A stretch of 64,000 bases of DNA from Mucilaginibacter auburnensis (lineage in GTDB: Bacteria > Bacteroidota > Bacteroidia > Sphingobacteriales > Sphingobacteriaceae). The notes under the pieces were generated by a model that searched no databases, was not told the origin of the DNA, and saw nothing but the letters and a program-made list of their open reading frames with translations. The stretch covers positions 248,001 to 312,000 of the forward strand of contig NZ_PGFJ01000002.1 in NCBI RefSeq assembly GCF_002797815.1, given 5' to 3'. Of the stretch, positions 38,341 through 46,968 are shown one piece after another. Both the position numbers and the translations under genes were made by a program. Every line of letters starts with the position of its first letter. Position 1 is the stretch's first letter.

Positions 38341-39198
38341 ATGTCAAAAACAATTTTTATCACCGGCACCAGCACCGGTTTCGGCAAACTAAACGCCATC
38401 ACTTTAGCTAAGGCTGGCCACTCGGTCATTGCGGGGATGCGCAATACAACTACTAAAAATGCCGCCGTTGCGCAGGAACTGGAAGCCATACCTAACATCG
38501 AAGTCGCGGAGATCGATATCACCAGCGATGATTCTGTTAACAAAGCTATTCAGCAAGTATTGCACAAGTACGGCAAGATCGACGTGCTGGTGAACAATGC
38601 CGCAGTTAGCGGATTCGGTTTGATGGAAGGCTATTCGCTCAACCAGATCCGAAATATGTTCGAGGTGAATGTATATGGCGTTTTGCGTACGTATATGGCC
38701 GTTCTACCGGCTATGCGTAAAGAAAAGAACGGCCTCATCATCAATATCACATCGGGCGCCAGCGGCCATACCCTGCCATTTATGATTCCTTACTTTGCCT
38801 CCAAATTCGTAGTGGAAAGCATCACCGAAGGCGCGCAGGGCGAACTGATGGACTTCGGCATTGAAAACGTCAGCATCCAGCCCGGCGTTTACCCGACCGA
38901 AATGAATAACGGGTCGAAAGCCGGCGTCCATGCCGACAAACCGGAGATCGTTGCCGAATATGGAAATGCCGCCACTGAACGGTTTAATGCCCTGGGAGCC
39001 GCATTGTTCGGTAAAATGGAACAATTCCAAATGGACCCGCAAACCATCGCCGATGGCATCCTGGAACTGGTGAATATGCCCAAAGGCACCCGCCCTTTAC
39101 GCATGCCGCTCGATGCCATTGCCCTGGGCACTGACAAAGAATTCATTGATGCCCGCGCCGCTATCAAAGAAAAATGGCTGGCCGCTTACACCGCTTAA
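38341..39198 (+). CDS. SDR family NAD(P)-dependent oxidoreductase
   Basis: 285 residues. Rossmann motif TGTSTGFG at 8-15, NNAAV at about 89-93, catalytic Ser in NITSGASG and YFASK with Tyr and Lys. The cofactor-binding part is classical SDR; the substrate is not readable. It overlaps no gene; 12 bp separate it from the SnoaL-like gene, so they form an operon under the FNR-like box. Small-molecule detoxification is a guess. Confidence 0.93.
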   Translation: MSKTIFITGTSTGFGKLNAITLAKAGHSVIAGMRNTTTKNAAVAQELEAIPNIEVAEIDITSDDSVNKAIQQVLHKYGKIDVLVNNAAVSGFGLMEGYSLNQIRNMFEVNVYGVLRTYMAVLPAMRKEKNGLIINITSGASGHTLPFMIPYFASKFVVESITEGAQGELMDFGIENVSIQPGVYPTEMNNGSKAGVHADKPEIVAEYGNAATERFNALGAALFGKMEQFQMDPQTIADGILELVNMPKGTRPLRMPLDAIALGTDKEFIDARAAIKEKWLAAYTA

Positions 39199-39210
39199 TT
39201 ATCCATAACC

Positions 39211-39615
39211 ATGAAAACAGCAAAAGAATTATTACTGGCTTACCTTGAAAATATCGGTAATCCTGATTTCCAGATCGAACTGTTCGCTGACGATGCGGTA
39301 TTTGAATTACCCTACCTGGCCAGCATTGGGCTGCCCGCCCGCTGGGAAGGCCGTGAAGTATTGTACCAATTTTTAAGTAATCTGCCTAAGACCTTTCCGG
39401 GCTTTCAGTTCAGGAACATCCGGATCCATATCGACACCCCGGAACAAGCATTTGGCGAATACGAAGCTACTGCGAAGATCGCCGCCAACGGTAAGGATTA
39501 CGCCCAGCATTACATGGGCCGGGTCGTTGCTGAAAACGGCAGGATCAAACTGATCCGTGAAGCGCTGAATATGGTGCCCGTATTGCGCGATATTAAGGGA
39601 ATTCCCATCAATTGA
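39211..39615 (+). CDS. nuclear transport factor 2 family (SnoaL-like) protein
   Basis: 134 residues with the cone-fold pattern ENIGNPDFQIELFADDAVFE, LPYLASIGLPARWEGREVLY and a C-terminal IKLIREALNMVPVLRDI. Such proteins act as small hydrolases, isomerases or ligand binders, often beside SDR enzymes. Operonic with the SDR gene and closed by a strong terminator 4 bp after its stop. Confidence 0.88.
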   Translation: MKTAKELLLAYLENIGNPDFQIELFADDAVFELPYLASIGLPARWEGREVLYQFLSNLPKTFPGFQFRNIRIHIDTPEQAFGEYEATAKIAANGKDYAQHYMGRVVAENGRIKLIREALNMVPVLRDIKGIPIN

Positions 39616-39618
39616 TAG

Positions 39619-39649
39619 CAAAACCCCGGTCGCTCAGCCCGGGGTTTTG
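39619..39649 (+). terminator. intrinsic terminator
   Basis: CAAAACCCCGG / CCGGGGTTTTG 11-bp stem with a 9-nt loop, then GTTTTA. It ends the SDR-NTF2 operon and separates it from the araC pseudogene. Confidence 0.85.
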
Positions 39650-39654
39650 GTTTT

Positions 39655-40204
39655 AATGCCAAGGGCTTCCATTTCTTTTCTTATGAATTGCATGAGGCCC
39701 TTCACTTATCAGAAAGCGAGGAAGCCGTGATCGAAGGGATCTTTAATAGTATTGAGCGGGAATACCAAAGCGCGATCGATGGTTTCAGCCGCGACGTTAT
39801 GATTACGCAGATCGAATTGTTGCTGCGGTACGGTAGTCGTTTCTATGCCCGGCAGTTTACGACGCGTAAGGTCGCCAATGATGAATTACTGATCCGTATG
39901 TAGCACCTGCTGGATACTTACTTTGATCAACCCAAGGCTTGCCCTCGGTGCAGGCTATCGCCGCTGAATTAAATTTATAGGCAGACTACCTGAGCGATAT
40001 GCTGCGCAGCCTGACGGGCCAAACGGCCCAGCGACATATTCAGGCACGGCTCATTGAAAAAGCAAAAGAGCTGTTGAGCATGACCACCCTGCAGGTGAGC
40101 GAGGTTGCTTACCATCTGGGCTTCGAGCACCCGCAATCGTTCAATAAGCTCTTCAAAAATAAAACAAAATTATCGCCGCTGGCGTTTCGCGCAAGCTTTA
40201 ACTG
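39655..40204 (+). pseudogene. AraC family regulator, 5'-truncated and broken
   Basis: Frame begins without a start (GFHFFSYELHEALHLSESEE), lacking the N-terminal sensor domain. It reads to LIRM, an in-frame TAG at 39901-39903, HLLDTYFDQPK, then needs one extra G at 39934-39937 to continue GLPSVQAIAAELNL, then a second in-frame TAG at 39979 (TTA TAG GCA), then ADYLSDMLRSLTGQTAQRHI and the second HTH SEVAYHLGFEHPQSFNKLFK to TGA at 40202. Two stops plus a frameshift show long disuse. Confidence 0.82.
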
Positions 40205-40205
40205 A

Positions 40206-41018
40206 TCAGGTCGTAATGGCGGTCGGTGTGTGACCAAATTGCAGCCGGTATGAACGCGAAAAATGCGAGAGGCTTTCAAAACCAAGGTCAAGGTAAATGT
40301 CCGTCGGTCTCTTACGCTGCTGTTCGATGAGGTGACGGGCCTCGCCGAGGCGTTTTTCCTGCAGCCAGCGGCGCGGTGGCTGGCCGAATAGCTTGTGGAA
40401 GTCGCGTTTGAAGGCGGCCAGGCTGCGGCCGGTAAGCTGGGCAAAGCGTTCGACGGGGATGTTGTAATGGTAGTTTTGCACCATAAAATGTTCAAGGTCG
40501 ATCTTGTGGGGATGCGAGAAATCGAACAGTAAATTTTTTAAACCAGGCTGGATATGCAGTAAGAGTTTGACCGCTTCCTTTACTTTAAGGATACCCATTT
40601 CTTCACTGAGCGGCTCGGCACTCGTACGCGCGTAAGGCATGATGGATTGGAAGAAGCCCTGCAAATAGGCATTGGGGGGAAGTTGTATATTGAGCGGCCC
40701 CTGGTATTTTTGTTCCGACAGGAGACGTTCTTCCAGCGCGATCCTGCGCAGCAGCTCTTCCTGTAAGGAAATGACGATGCTTTCGTAAGGCTGGATGTCC
40801 AGGGGCGTCTTGGTCAGGGTACCTAACTGGTTCTTACTGATCAGCAGGACGTCACCGGCACCGGTAACCAGGCTTTGACCGGAGGTCTCCAGGCCTAAAC
40901 GGCCGGAGACCATGAGCACCAAAGCATGGTTGGCCCAAAAGCAGACCTTGTCCTTTCGCTGCGAAGACAGGTAGGAATAAAAGATCACGCCGGGTAATAT
41001 TTCTGCTGGATTGGTCAT
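40206..41018 (-). CDS. AraC family transcriptional regulator
   Basis: 270 residues, intact. N-terminal cupin-like ligand domain (FYSYLSSQRKDKVCFWANHA, GDVLLISKNQLGTL) then two HTHs (VERFAQLTGRSLAAFKRDFH and DIYLDLGFESLSHFSRSYRL, about 190-265). The ATG overlaps the stop of the aldo/keto reductase gene (TAATG), so the two are co-transcribed and the regulator probably controls this operon. Unlike the neighbouring broken araC, all of its reading frame is clean. Confidence 0.93.
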   Translation of the reverse strand: MTNPAEILPGVIFYSYLSSQRKDKVCFWANHALVLMVSGRLGLETSGQSLVTGAGDVLLISKNQLGTLTKTPLDIQPYESIVISLQEELLRRIALEERLLSEQKYQGPLNIQLPPNAYLQGFFQSIMPYARTSAEPLSEEMGILKVKEAVKLLLHIQPGLKNLLFDFSHPHKIDLEHFMVQNYHYNIPVERFAQLTGRSLAAFKRDFHKLFGQPPRRWLQEKRLGEARHLIEQQRKRPTDIYLDLGFESLSHFSRSYRLQFGHTPTAITT

Positions 41019-41980
41019 TAACGCTGCAAATAGGTGCTGCCTAAGATAGCGCCCGGTGCAAATGTAGTATTTAACAAGTTCATTTCAGCCGCGCTCAGTT
41101 CCAATTCCATAGCGGCGATGTTTTCCGGCAGGCGCGCGCGGCGGCTCATACTCACCAGCGGCATAATGTGTTTATCCTGGGTATTCACCCAGGCAATGGC
41201 CACCTGTGTCGGCGTTACCTGCTTATCGGCAGCAATCTGTTTCAATACTTCCACCTTTTCCAGGTTTTTGATCAGGTTATCGCCCTGGAAGCGGGAGAAG
41301 TGCGCGTGGTAGCTACCGGCGGGCAAGGGGGCTTTCATGTCGCCGGTCAATAACCCTTCAGCGGTATTGGCAAAAGCGATCACTCCGATTCCCAGCTCTT
41401 TGGCAGCCGGTAAAAGGTCAGCTTCAATTTGTCGGTCTGCCAGGGAATAACCGATCTCTAATGCAGATACCCGGTGAACTGCGTGTGCTTGTCGTAATTG
41501 GTCTGCGGTAATTTCCGAGACGCCCAGGTAACGTACTTTGCCTTCTTTGATGAGATCTGCCACTGTGCCGATAATGTCTTCTAACGCTACGCTGCCATCC
41601 ATACGACAGGGTTGGTACAAGTCGATATAATCGGTGCCCAAACGGGTCAGCGAATAATTGATAAAGTTCTTAATAGCAAGCGGCCGCAGATCAAGACCCA
41701 GCCATTCGCCGTTGTGGAAGATCGCGCCGAACTTGACGCTGATAAAAGCATCCTCCCTTCTGCCTTTAACCGCTTTGCCAACCAGCAGTTCATTATGTCC
41801 GGCACCGTAAAAGTCGCCGGTATTAAAAAAATTGATGCCCTGATCGAGCGCCGCCTGTATGGTAGCGATGCTTTCCTGTTCATCGGGTGTGGGTCCGCCC
41901 CATACCGATGACATGCGCATGCAGCCCAAACCCAGTTTGGAGACCTGCGGGCCTTTATGGCCGAGTGTGATGTTTTTCAT
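41018..41980 (-). CDS. aldo/keto reductase
   Basis: 320 residues, TIM-barrel oxidoreductase of the YajO/pyridoxal-reductase type: KLGLGCMRMS near 15-24, NTGDFYGAGHNELLVGKA with the catalytic Asp and Tyr, and SVKFG with Lys. The usual catalytic His position reads IDLYQPCRMDG, i.e. Cys in place of His, a variation shared in kind with YQPARLD relatives. Heads the operon with the AraC gene; two 22-bp-spaced repeats lie upstream. Confidence 0.92.
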   Translation of the reverse strand: MKNITLGHKGPQVSKLGLGCMRMSSVWGGPTPDEQESIATIQAALDQGINFFNTGDFYGAGHNELLVGKAVKGRREDAFISVKFGAIFHNGEWLGLDLRPLAIKNFINYSLTRLGTDYIDLYQPCRMDGSVALEDIIGTVADLIKEGKVRYLGVSEITADQLRQAHAVHRVSALEIGYSLADRQIEADLLPAAKELGIGVIAFANTAEGLLTGDMKAPLPAGSYHAHFSRFQGDNLIKNLEKVEVLKQIAADKQVTPTQVAIAWVNTQDKHIMPLVSMSRRARLPENIAAMELELSAAEMNLLNTTFAPGAILGSTYLQR

Positions 41981-42021
41981 GACCCAAAGATAGTCGGGTG
42001 ATCATCCTCCCATTGTTCTCC

Positions 42022-42051
42022 ACGGCTCAAATTAATAGCCTGTACGGCTCA
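42022..42051 (-). promoter_or_regulatory. AraC-type direct repeat, ACGGCTCA x2
   Basis: ACGGCTCA at 42022-42029 and 42044-42051, exactly 22 bp apart (two helical turns), about 40 bp before the aldo/keto reductase ATG. Direct repeats at this spacing are typical of AraC-family operators. Confidence 0.5.
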
Positions 42052-42064
42052 TTTGTTGGTTGCT

Positions 42065-42672
42065 TTAAATAACTAACCTAAAGGTCAGGTTGACCCCTGG
42101 CCGCATGGGCTTGGTCGATTTAGCGATCCGGTGCTCCCATTGCTCCTGCAAACCGGACTTCAACAGCAAAAATGAGCCATGCCAGTTTAACCGAGTAATG
42201 CTCCTGATGATTGGCTTTATTGCGGATATCAAAACTGCGCACCTGACCGAAGCTTACTGAGGCGATAACCATGCGCTTGCCGAGAATGCTTTCGTTATCG
42301 CTGTGCCAGGAGACCGAGTCGTTCCATCCCGGTAATAGTTCAACAACACACTGTTAAACTTAACACCCGCTAATGGTTCCACCTTCGCTTTGATCGCCAA
42401 TAACGCAGGCGTCCAGGGTGTAGGGTTGGTGATCCGGCCGGGATGGGAATAATCCGTTCCCCGGTCGCCATACCAAGCGGTCAGCCGCGGGGTCAGCACT
42501 TCTTTATCATACATTTTTAGTTTGGTCTGCTTCCAGGGTGCAGTTGCGATGAACTTTTGAAGAAATCATTACCCTCCTCCGGGCTGAATAAACCCGTGAA
42601 ATATTCCAGAAAATCAGTAGGCAAACCCCTGCTTTGTCCCGCCTCACCAAACAACGCCAATTGCTCCGTCAT
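42065..42672 (-). pseudogene. alkB alpha-ketoglutarate-dependent dioxygenase, broken
   Basis: ATG 42672 opens MTEQLALFGEAGQSRGLPTD. The domain is recoverable across three frames: FIATAPWKQTKLKMYDKEVL with TAWYGDRGTDYSHPGR, then WHSDNESILGKRMVIASVSF (H and D ligands), then HGSFLLLKSGLQEQWEHRIA and NLTFRLVI ending TAA at 42065. Breaks lie at 42555-42558 (one A short), 42324-42325 (one G short) and 42181-42183 (two bases short). It would reverse DNA alkylation. Its ATG overlaps the SRAP stop (ATGA). Confidence 0.85.
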
Positions 42673-43144
42673 CCTGTTTTATGCACCGTTATTTTCAGTT
42701 TTTCAGCCGGACAGGGATTACCGCGCAGGTACTCCACCCTTTCCGGCCCGTTCAAATGCGCGTTGATCCAATGCTTGATGTGTTCACGTTCCAAAATGGC
42801 AGGCATCCGGTCATGGATCTCCGCAGCAGCCCTATTGGGTGGTACCGTGATCATCACGAAAGTTGGTAATAAAATATTGGTTTTAATATCCAGCCAATGC
42901 TCCCAAAGCCCCGCGATGTAAAACGGCTTCCCGTCGGTCCGCTCCACTTTATAAGTGATGTTCTGAATCTTGTACTCAAAATAAGCCTGTATCCGGATGA
43001 CGCAATGTTTACGTCCTACCCTTTCGCGCCACAAAGGCACCGTGAACAAAGACTCGATCCGCGCATGCTTGTTCTTGCTGTGTATCCGCTCATCATCGGC
43101 CGTCTCTTTTTTGCCGGTGTTTTTTCAATCGCAACATGCCACAA
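42669..43144 (-). pseudogene. SOS response-associated peptidase (SRAP/YedK), broken
   Basis: The C-terminal part is clear: KHCVIRIQAYFEYKIQNITY, FYIAGLWEHWLD, EIHDRMPAILEREHIKHWI with the conserved HDRMP loop, ending TGA at 42669. The N-terminus sits in another frame (WHVAIEKTPAKKRR, from about 43144), and the Met-Cys-Gly start needed for the catalytic Cys2 is not intact. A missing A in the T-run at 43120-43125 explains the shift. It would cap abasic sites. Overlaps alkB, suggesting a damage-response pair. Confidence 0.75.
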
Positions 43145-43159
43145 AATTAGTTGGTTTAA

Positions 43160-43192
43160 TTTGCATTTGCTAATATTTTTAGCATAAATTTG
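43160..43192 (+). promoter_or_regulatory. promoter TTTG-N21-TAAATTTG
   Basis: TTTG at 43160-43163 and -7 element TAAATTTG at 43185-43192 match the Bacteroidota promoter layout, with the 43212 ATG 20 nt downstream. An inverted repeat GCTAA/TTAGC (43169-43183) sits between the boxes and could be an operator. Confidence 0.55.
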
Positions 43193-43211
43193 TAAACATA
43201 ACAAGAATGAC

Positions 43212-43553
43212 ATGAGATATCAGGTATTGACAGCAGGCAAAAGAACGGAGATCACCGATCTGGAAAACAAGGTCCGGATAGCGGTTTTCGAACAAGATAA
43301 AAAGGTTTCTGCCTCCCGAACGACCTATTGCCTAGCGACGCAATATCAGGTAAAAGGAGGCTTCGTGCCGCAAAGGATATTTGTCTTTCAGACAGTGGCG
43401 GTGATCGAATTGGCACTGGTCAAACAGGCCATGGATTTCTTCTTTACCACGCTGCTGGATACCGAGCTTTATGTCAAGGAAGTGCCGCGGGATTTCGCTT
43501 TCTTTCCACAGGAACCCGCGAAATTATTCGGAAATCCTATTTTAGCGGCATGA
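43212..43553 (+). CDS. protein of unknown function, helicase-module gene 1
   Basis: 113 residues, MRYQVLTAGKRTEITDLENK through FFPQEPAKLFGNPILAA. No span or signal peptide. No family recognised. First gene behind a good promoter; its TGA overlaps the ATG of the next small gene (ATGA), and the helicase follows, so three genes are coupled. Its intactness among broken genes suggests selection on the module. Confidence 0.62.
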   Translation: MRYQVLTAGKRTEITDLENKVRIAVFEQDKKVSASRTTYCLATQYQVKGGFVPQRIFVFQTVAVIELALVKQAMDFFFTTLLDTELYVKEVPRDFAFFPQEPAKLFGNPILAA

Positions 43554-43768
43554 ACGAGCCTTTTGTTTTACAGGTGAATGAACATGCTTTTAAAGCCCGT
43601 TTTGAGCGTTGGGGTTATACGCATCGTTTTATGGTGCTGATCGGTGAGGAAACGTTTACGTTCGAACCGGATGAAGAAGGGAGTTACAGGGCGCTGGGAA
43701 ATGTTTCATCCGGGAATGTGCCGTTATTACAAACAGTTGCTGAGAAACTGGCTGAACTGAGCAAGTAA
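43550..43768 (+). CDS. small protein of unknown function, helicase-module gene 2
   Basis: 72 residues from ATG 43550 (MNEPFVLQVNEHAFKARFER); the longer open frame from 43328 is a shadow of gene 1. Acidic and small with an EEGSYRALGNVSSGNVPLLQ tail. The ATG overlaps the preceding TGA, and the helicase ATG follows 1 bp after its stop. Unknown family. Confidence 0.6.
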   Translation: MNEPFVLQVNEHAFKARFERWGYTHRFMVLIGEETFTFEPDEEGSYRALGNVSSGNVPLLQTVAEKLAELSK

Positions 43769-43769
43769 G

Positions 43770-45746
43770 ATGAATGAGCCAAACCCGGCCATGCAATTGG
43801 CCACCGATTACCTGGAAAGTACCAATACCTTAGTGTTTCTGACCGGTAAAGCCGGAACGGGTAAAACTACCTTTTTACAAAACCTGCGGCAGACATCAAA
43901 CAAGAAGCTGGCCGTGGTTGCTCCGACAGGTGTTGCGGCGATTAACGCCGGAGGGATGACGATCCACTCACTTTTCCAGCTGCCTTTCGGATTGATTATT
44001 CCCGGCAGCATCGCACAACCCGAGCTGACATATAGTGATGAAAAAAAAGCGCTTCTTAGCAGCCTGGAACTGTTGATCATTGATGAGATCAGTATGGTCA
44101 GGCCGGATGTGCTGGACCAGGTCGATCTGATCCTGCGCAATATCAAGGATAATAGCTTTCCATTTGGCGGTGTGCAGTTACTGCTGATCGGCGACCTTTC
44201 GCAGTTAAGCCCGATCATTCGCGATGAGGAATGGATGGTATTGAGCCGCTATTATGCTACACCTTATTTTTTCAGCAGCCTGGTTTTGCAAAAGGCGGCC
44301 TATGTACGAATCGAGCTGGATAAAGTTTACCGCCAAAAGGAACAGGCTTTTGTAGATATTTTGAACGAGGTGAGAAACCAGACCATTAGCGAACATAGCC
44401 TTGCATTGTTAAATGAACACTACGTACCGGGATTTAAGCCTTCGGCGGATGATCCTTATATTACGCTAACTACGCATAATACGATCACGCAGCAGATCAA
44501 TACCGAATTTATAACGGCTTTGGCTGGTGAATCAGTGGAATATAAAGCGACCATTAAAGGAGATTTCCCAAAGGATGCCTACCCTACTGATGAATCATTA
44601 TTATTGAAGATCGGCGCGCAGGTGATGTTCGTCAAGAATGACAGCTCTGCTGAAAAGCGATATTATAACGGTAAGATGGGGACGGTAACAGGAGTTACAA
44701 CTGATGCCGTAACCGTAAGAAGCGGCAGCCAGGAGATCGAGGTGCAGGCATTAGAATGGACAAATGTCAAATACCAAATGGCAGGCGATGAAATGAGCGA
44801 AACCAATGCCGGGACCTTTGCCCAAATCCCGCTTAAACTGGCCTGGTCGATTACCATTCATAAAAGCCAGGGGCTAACTTTTGATAAAGCCATCATTGAT
44901 GTGAGCGAAGCATTTACCCATGGTCAGGCCTATGTGGCACTGAGCCGTTGCCGGAGCCTTGCAGGTATTATATTGCGCAATCCCATTGCTGCAGAGAATA
45001 TCATCGGAGATCCGGCGGTCGCCCGCTTTAATGAACATGCTAGACTGCTTCAGCCTGATCGCGAACAACTCTTGAATGATCAGGAAAACTACCGTCGGTT
45101 CTTATTGAGCGACCTCTTCAATTTCAATGGACTGGCAAAAAGGGCTGAAAAATTTAGCTACATGGTACCTGATCTGCAGCCAACAATAATCGATATCGCT
45201 AAGCGCTCAGCTGGTCAATTGGCGGGTTATGACAACGTAAGAATTCAAAAAGCTGCGGCCTATTTTCACAGCAAACTGACCGCGATGACAGAGCAACTGC
45301 ACCAGCAACTCCCGGATTTCATCGCCCAATCTAAAGATAACGCCGCAAAGGCCGATGAACTTATAAACTGGCTGCTCGGACGTTTACCGCTGCTGGAATA
45401 TTTCGCCAATGCAGAATTCACCACGGAGGCTTACCTGAAACTACAAAACCAGAAAAGCGAGAAGAGCGATTACCTACGCGCTTTAACGGCGCCGGTAAAT
45501 GAAGTACTTTACCAACAGATACTGGATTGGCGGGCGGTAACTGCCGCGCAGGAGAAGATCATGCCGAATATGCTGCTGTCAGAAAAGACTGCCGCAACTA
45601 TCGCTGAAAAATTACCGGCGACGATCAAGGCCTTGAGCGCAATCAAAGGTGTCGGGCCTCAGAAAGCCAGTCAATACGGTTCGGACTTGATTGGACTTAT
45701 ACGGACTTTCCAGGGCCTGGATGGCGACCAGAGCAGTTTGTTCTGA
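43770..45746 (+). CDS. PIF1-like AAA helicase with C-terminal HRDC/HTH-like tail
   Basis: 658 residues. Walker A GKAGTGKT at 26-33, VAPTGVAAINAGGMTIHSLF (motif Ia), Walker B LLIIDEIS (DE at 105-106), LIGDLSQLSP (motif III), ITIHKSQGLTFDKAI and AYVALSRCRS (motifs V-VI). The C-terminal part (ILDWRAVTAAQEKIMPNMLL, IKGVGPQKASQYGSDLI) resembles HRDC/HTH_40 tails of RecQ-type proteins. A DNA helicase for repair or fork progress. Third gene of the module, divergent from the SRAP-alkB repair genes. Confidence 0.9.
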   Translation: MNEPNPAMQLATDYLESTNTLVFLTGKAGTGKTTFLQNLRQTSNKKLAVVAPTGVAAINAGGMTIHSLFQLPFGLIIPGSIAQPELTYSDEKKALLSSLELLIIDEISMVRPDVLDQVDLILRNIKDNSFPFGGVQLLLIGDLSQLSPIIRDEEWMVLSRYYATPYFFSSLVLQKAAYVRIELDKVYRQKEQAFVDILNEVRNQTISEHSLALLNEHYVPGFKPSADDPYITLTTHNTITQQINTEFITALAGESVEYKATIKGDFPKDAYPTDESLLLKIGAQVMFVKNDSSAEKRYYNGKMGTVTGVTTDAVTVRSGSQEIEVQALEWTNVKYQMAGDEMSETNAGTFAQIPLKLAWSITIHKSQGLTFDKAIIDVSEAFTHGQAYVALSRCRSLAGIILRNPIAAENIIGDPAVARFNEHARLLQPDREQLLNDQENYRRFLLSDLFNFNGLAKRAEKFSYMVPDLQPTIIDIAKRSAGQLAGYDNVRIQKAAAYFHSKLTAMTEQLHQQLPDFIAQSKDNAAKADELINWLLGRLPLLEYFANAEFTTEAYLKLQNQKSEKSDYLRALTAPVNEVLYQQILDWRAVTAAQEKIMPNMLLSEKTAATIAEKLPATIKALSAIKGVGPQKASQYGSDLIGLIRTFQGLDGDQSSLF

Positions 45747-45750
45747 TGGC

Positions 45751-46122
45751 TTAGATTTCTACCATTTGCTTTTCTGTTGTCTCCCTGTACAAATTTCCCC
45801 AATCCGACATCGCAATTAACATCGGTTGCATGGTCAGGCCTAAATCGGTCAGTTTATACTCCACCCGCGGCGGCACTTCCGGGTAAACCATTCTTTTGAT
45901 GATCCCGTCGTTTTCCAGTTCGCGTAACTGCGCCACCAGCATGCGTTCTGAAATCCCCTCGATAGACTTCTTTAACTCACCGTAACGCATGGTGCCGTAA
46001 CGCAACCTGCACAAAATGGCAGGTTTCCATCTGCCACCTAAAACACGCAAAGCGTTGGCCATGCCACAACTGTCTGTGATCAGTTTTTCATTCAAAGCAT
46101 TGGTAGAGGTTGGTTTTCGCAT
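45751..46122 (-). CDS. HxlR family winged-helix regulator
   Basis: 123 residues. The family pattern is clear: CGMANALRVLGGRWKPAILC, LRYGTMRYGELKKSIEGISE, RMLVAQLRELENDGIIKRMV, VEYKLTDLGLTM. HxlR/DUF24 regulators often use the Cys near the N-terminus (Cys19) as a thiol sensor. It is divergent from the SDR gene, and two perfect dyads lie between them, one 12 bp from its start. Confidence 0.93.
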   Translation of the reverse strand: MRKPTSTNALNEKLITDSCGMANALRVLGGRWKPAILCRLRYGTMRYGELKKSIEGISERMLVAQLRELENDGIIKRMVYPEVPPRVEYKLTDLGLTMQPMLIAMSDWGNLYRETTEKQMVEI

Positions 46123-46133
46123 TACTTACGTTT

Positions 46134-46173
46134 TTGTTAGTACCTAACAATTGATGAATTACTTACAAAAGTA
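46134..46173. promoter_or_regulatory. two dyads in the hxlR-SDR divergent gap
   Basis: TTGTTAG-TAC-CTAACAA at 46134-46150 is a perfect 7-bp dyad. TACTT-ACAA-AAGTA at 46160-46173 is a 5-bp dyad resembling the TACT/AGTA half-sites bound by DUF24/MarR-type regulators. Both suit a dimeric winged-helix repressor controlling both genes. Confidence 0.6.
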
Positions 46174-46185
46174 GCGTATAGGAAT

Positions 46186-46193
46186 TAGATTTG
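46186..46193 (+). promoter_or_regulatory. -7 promoter element TAGATTTG
   Basis: Matches TAnnTTTG and lies 30 nt before the SDR ATG. The -33 region coincides with the second dyad, so the regulator could block polymerase binding. No clear TTTG was found at -33. Confidence 0.45.
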
Positions 46194-46223
46194 CTGCGTC
46201 ATTTAAAAGAATAACATACAATC

Positions 46224-46964
46224 ATGAAAAAATTAGCAAATAAAGTGGCCTTGGTTACCGGTGGTAGCCGGGGAATCGGCGCCGCGATCGTCCGCAAATT
46301 AGCGGCAGATGGCGCAAGCGTTGCGTTCACTTATACCCGTTCCGCTGAGAAAGCGGAAGCCCTCGCTGCGGAAATTCAAGCTGCCGGCGGCAAGGCATTA
46401 GCGTTACAGGCCGACAGCGCCCAGGCAAAAGCGGTCATTGACGCCGTCAACACCGCCGTTGCTTCATTTGACGGACTGGATATCCTGGTGAACAATGCCG
46501 GGATCTATGTGGGCAAGGATTTCGCGGAACATACCATCGAAGACTATGATGAGATCATGGCCGTCAATGTTAAAGCGGTCTATGTTGCAGCGTTGGAAGC
46601 GGTTAAGCATCTGAAATCAGGTGGTCGTATCATTACGATCGGCAGCAACATGGGTGATAATGCCATCGGCCCACAAACCACATTGTACACCATGAGTAAA
46701 TCTGCCTTGCATGGCCTTACCCGGGGCCTGGCCAGAGATCTCGGCCCAAAAGGCATCAACGTTACTTTGGTACAACCCGGTCCTATCGACACCGACATGA
46801 ACCCCGCTAACACGGAATTTGCTGATTTTCTGCGCAGCAAAACAGCTTTGGGAAGGTATGGTACTGGCGAAGATATTGCCGGACTCGTTTCATTTCTGGC
46901 AAGTGAAGAAAGTAAATATATTACCGGTTCATGGGTTACCATTGACGGTGGTTTTAACGCCTAA
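46224..46964 (+). CDS. SDR family oxidoreductase (FabG-like)
   Basis: 246 residues. TGGSRGIG at 12-19, NNAGIYVG, catalytic Ser in IGSNMG, YTMSK with Tyr and Lys, and a C-terminal GxxxITGSWVTIDGGF. Close to 3-oxoacyl-ACP reductase-like quinone or aldehyde SDRs. Its pairing with an HxlR regulator suggests induction by an electrophile or xenobiotic, as is common for HxlR-linked SDRs, but the substrate is unknown. Confidence 0.93.
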   Translation: MKKLANKVALVTGGSRGIGAAIVRKLAADGASVAFTYTRSAEKAEALAAEIQAAGGKALALQADSAQAKAVIDAVNTAVASFDGLDILVNNAGIYVGKDFAEHTIEDYDEIMAVNVKAVYVAALEAVKHLKSGGRIITIGSNMGDNAIGPQTTLYTMSKSALHGLTRGLARDLGPKGINVTLVQPGPIDTDMNPANTEFADFLRSKTALGRYGTGEDIAGLVSFLASEESKYITGSWVTIDGGFNA

Positions 46965-46968
46965 AATT

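Noticed and set aside
43328-43549. N-terminal extension of the 72-aa helicase-module gene (frame from 43328)
   Set aside because: It is a shadow of the 113-aa gene; the ATGA overlap at 43550 marks the real start.
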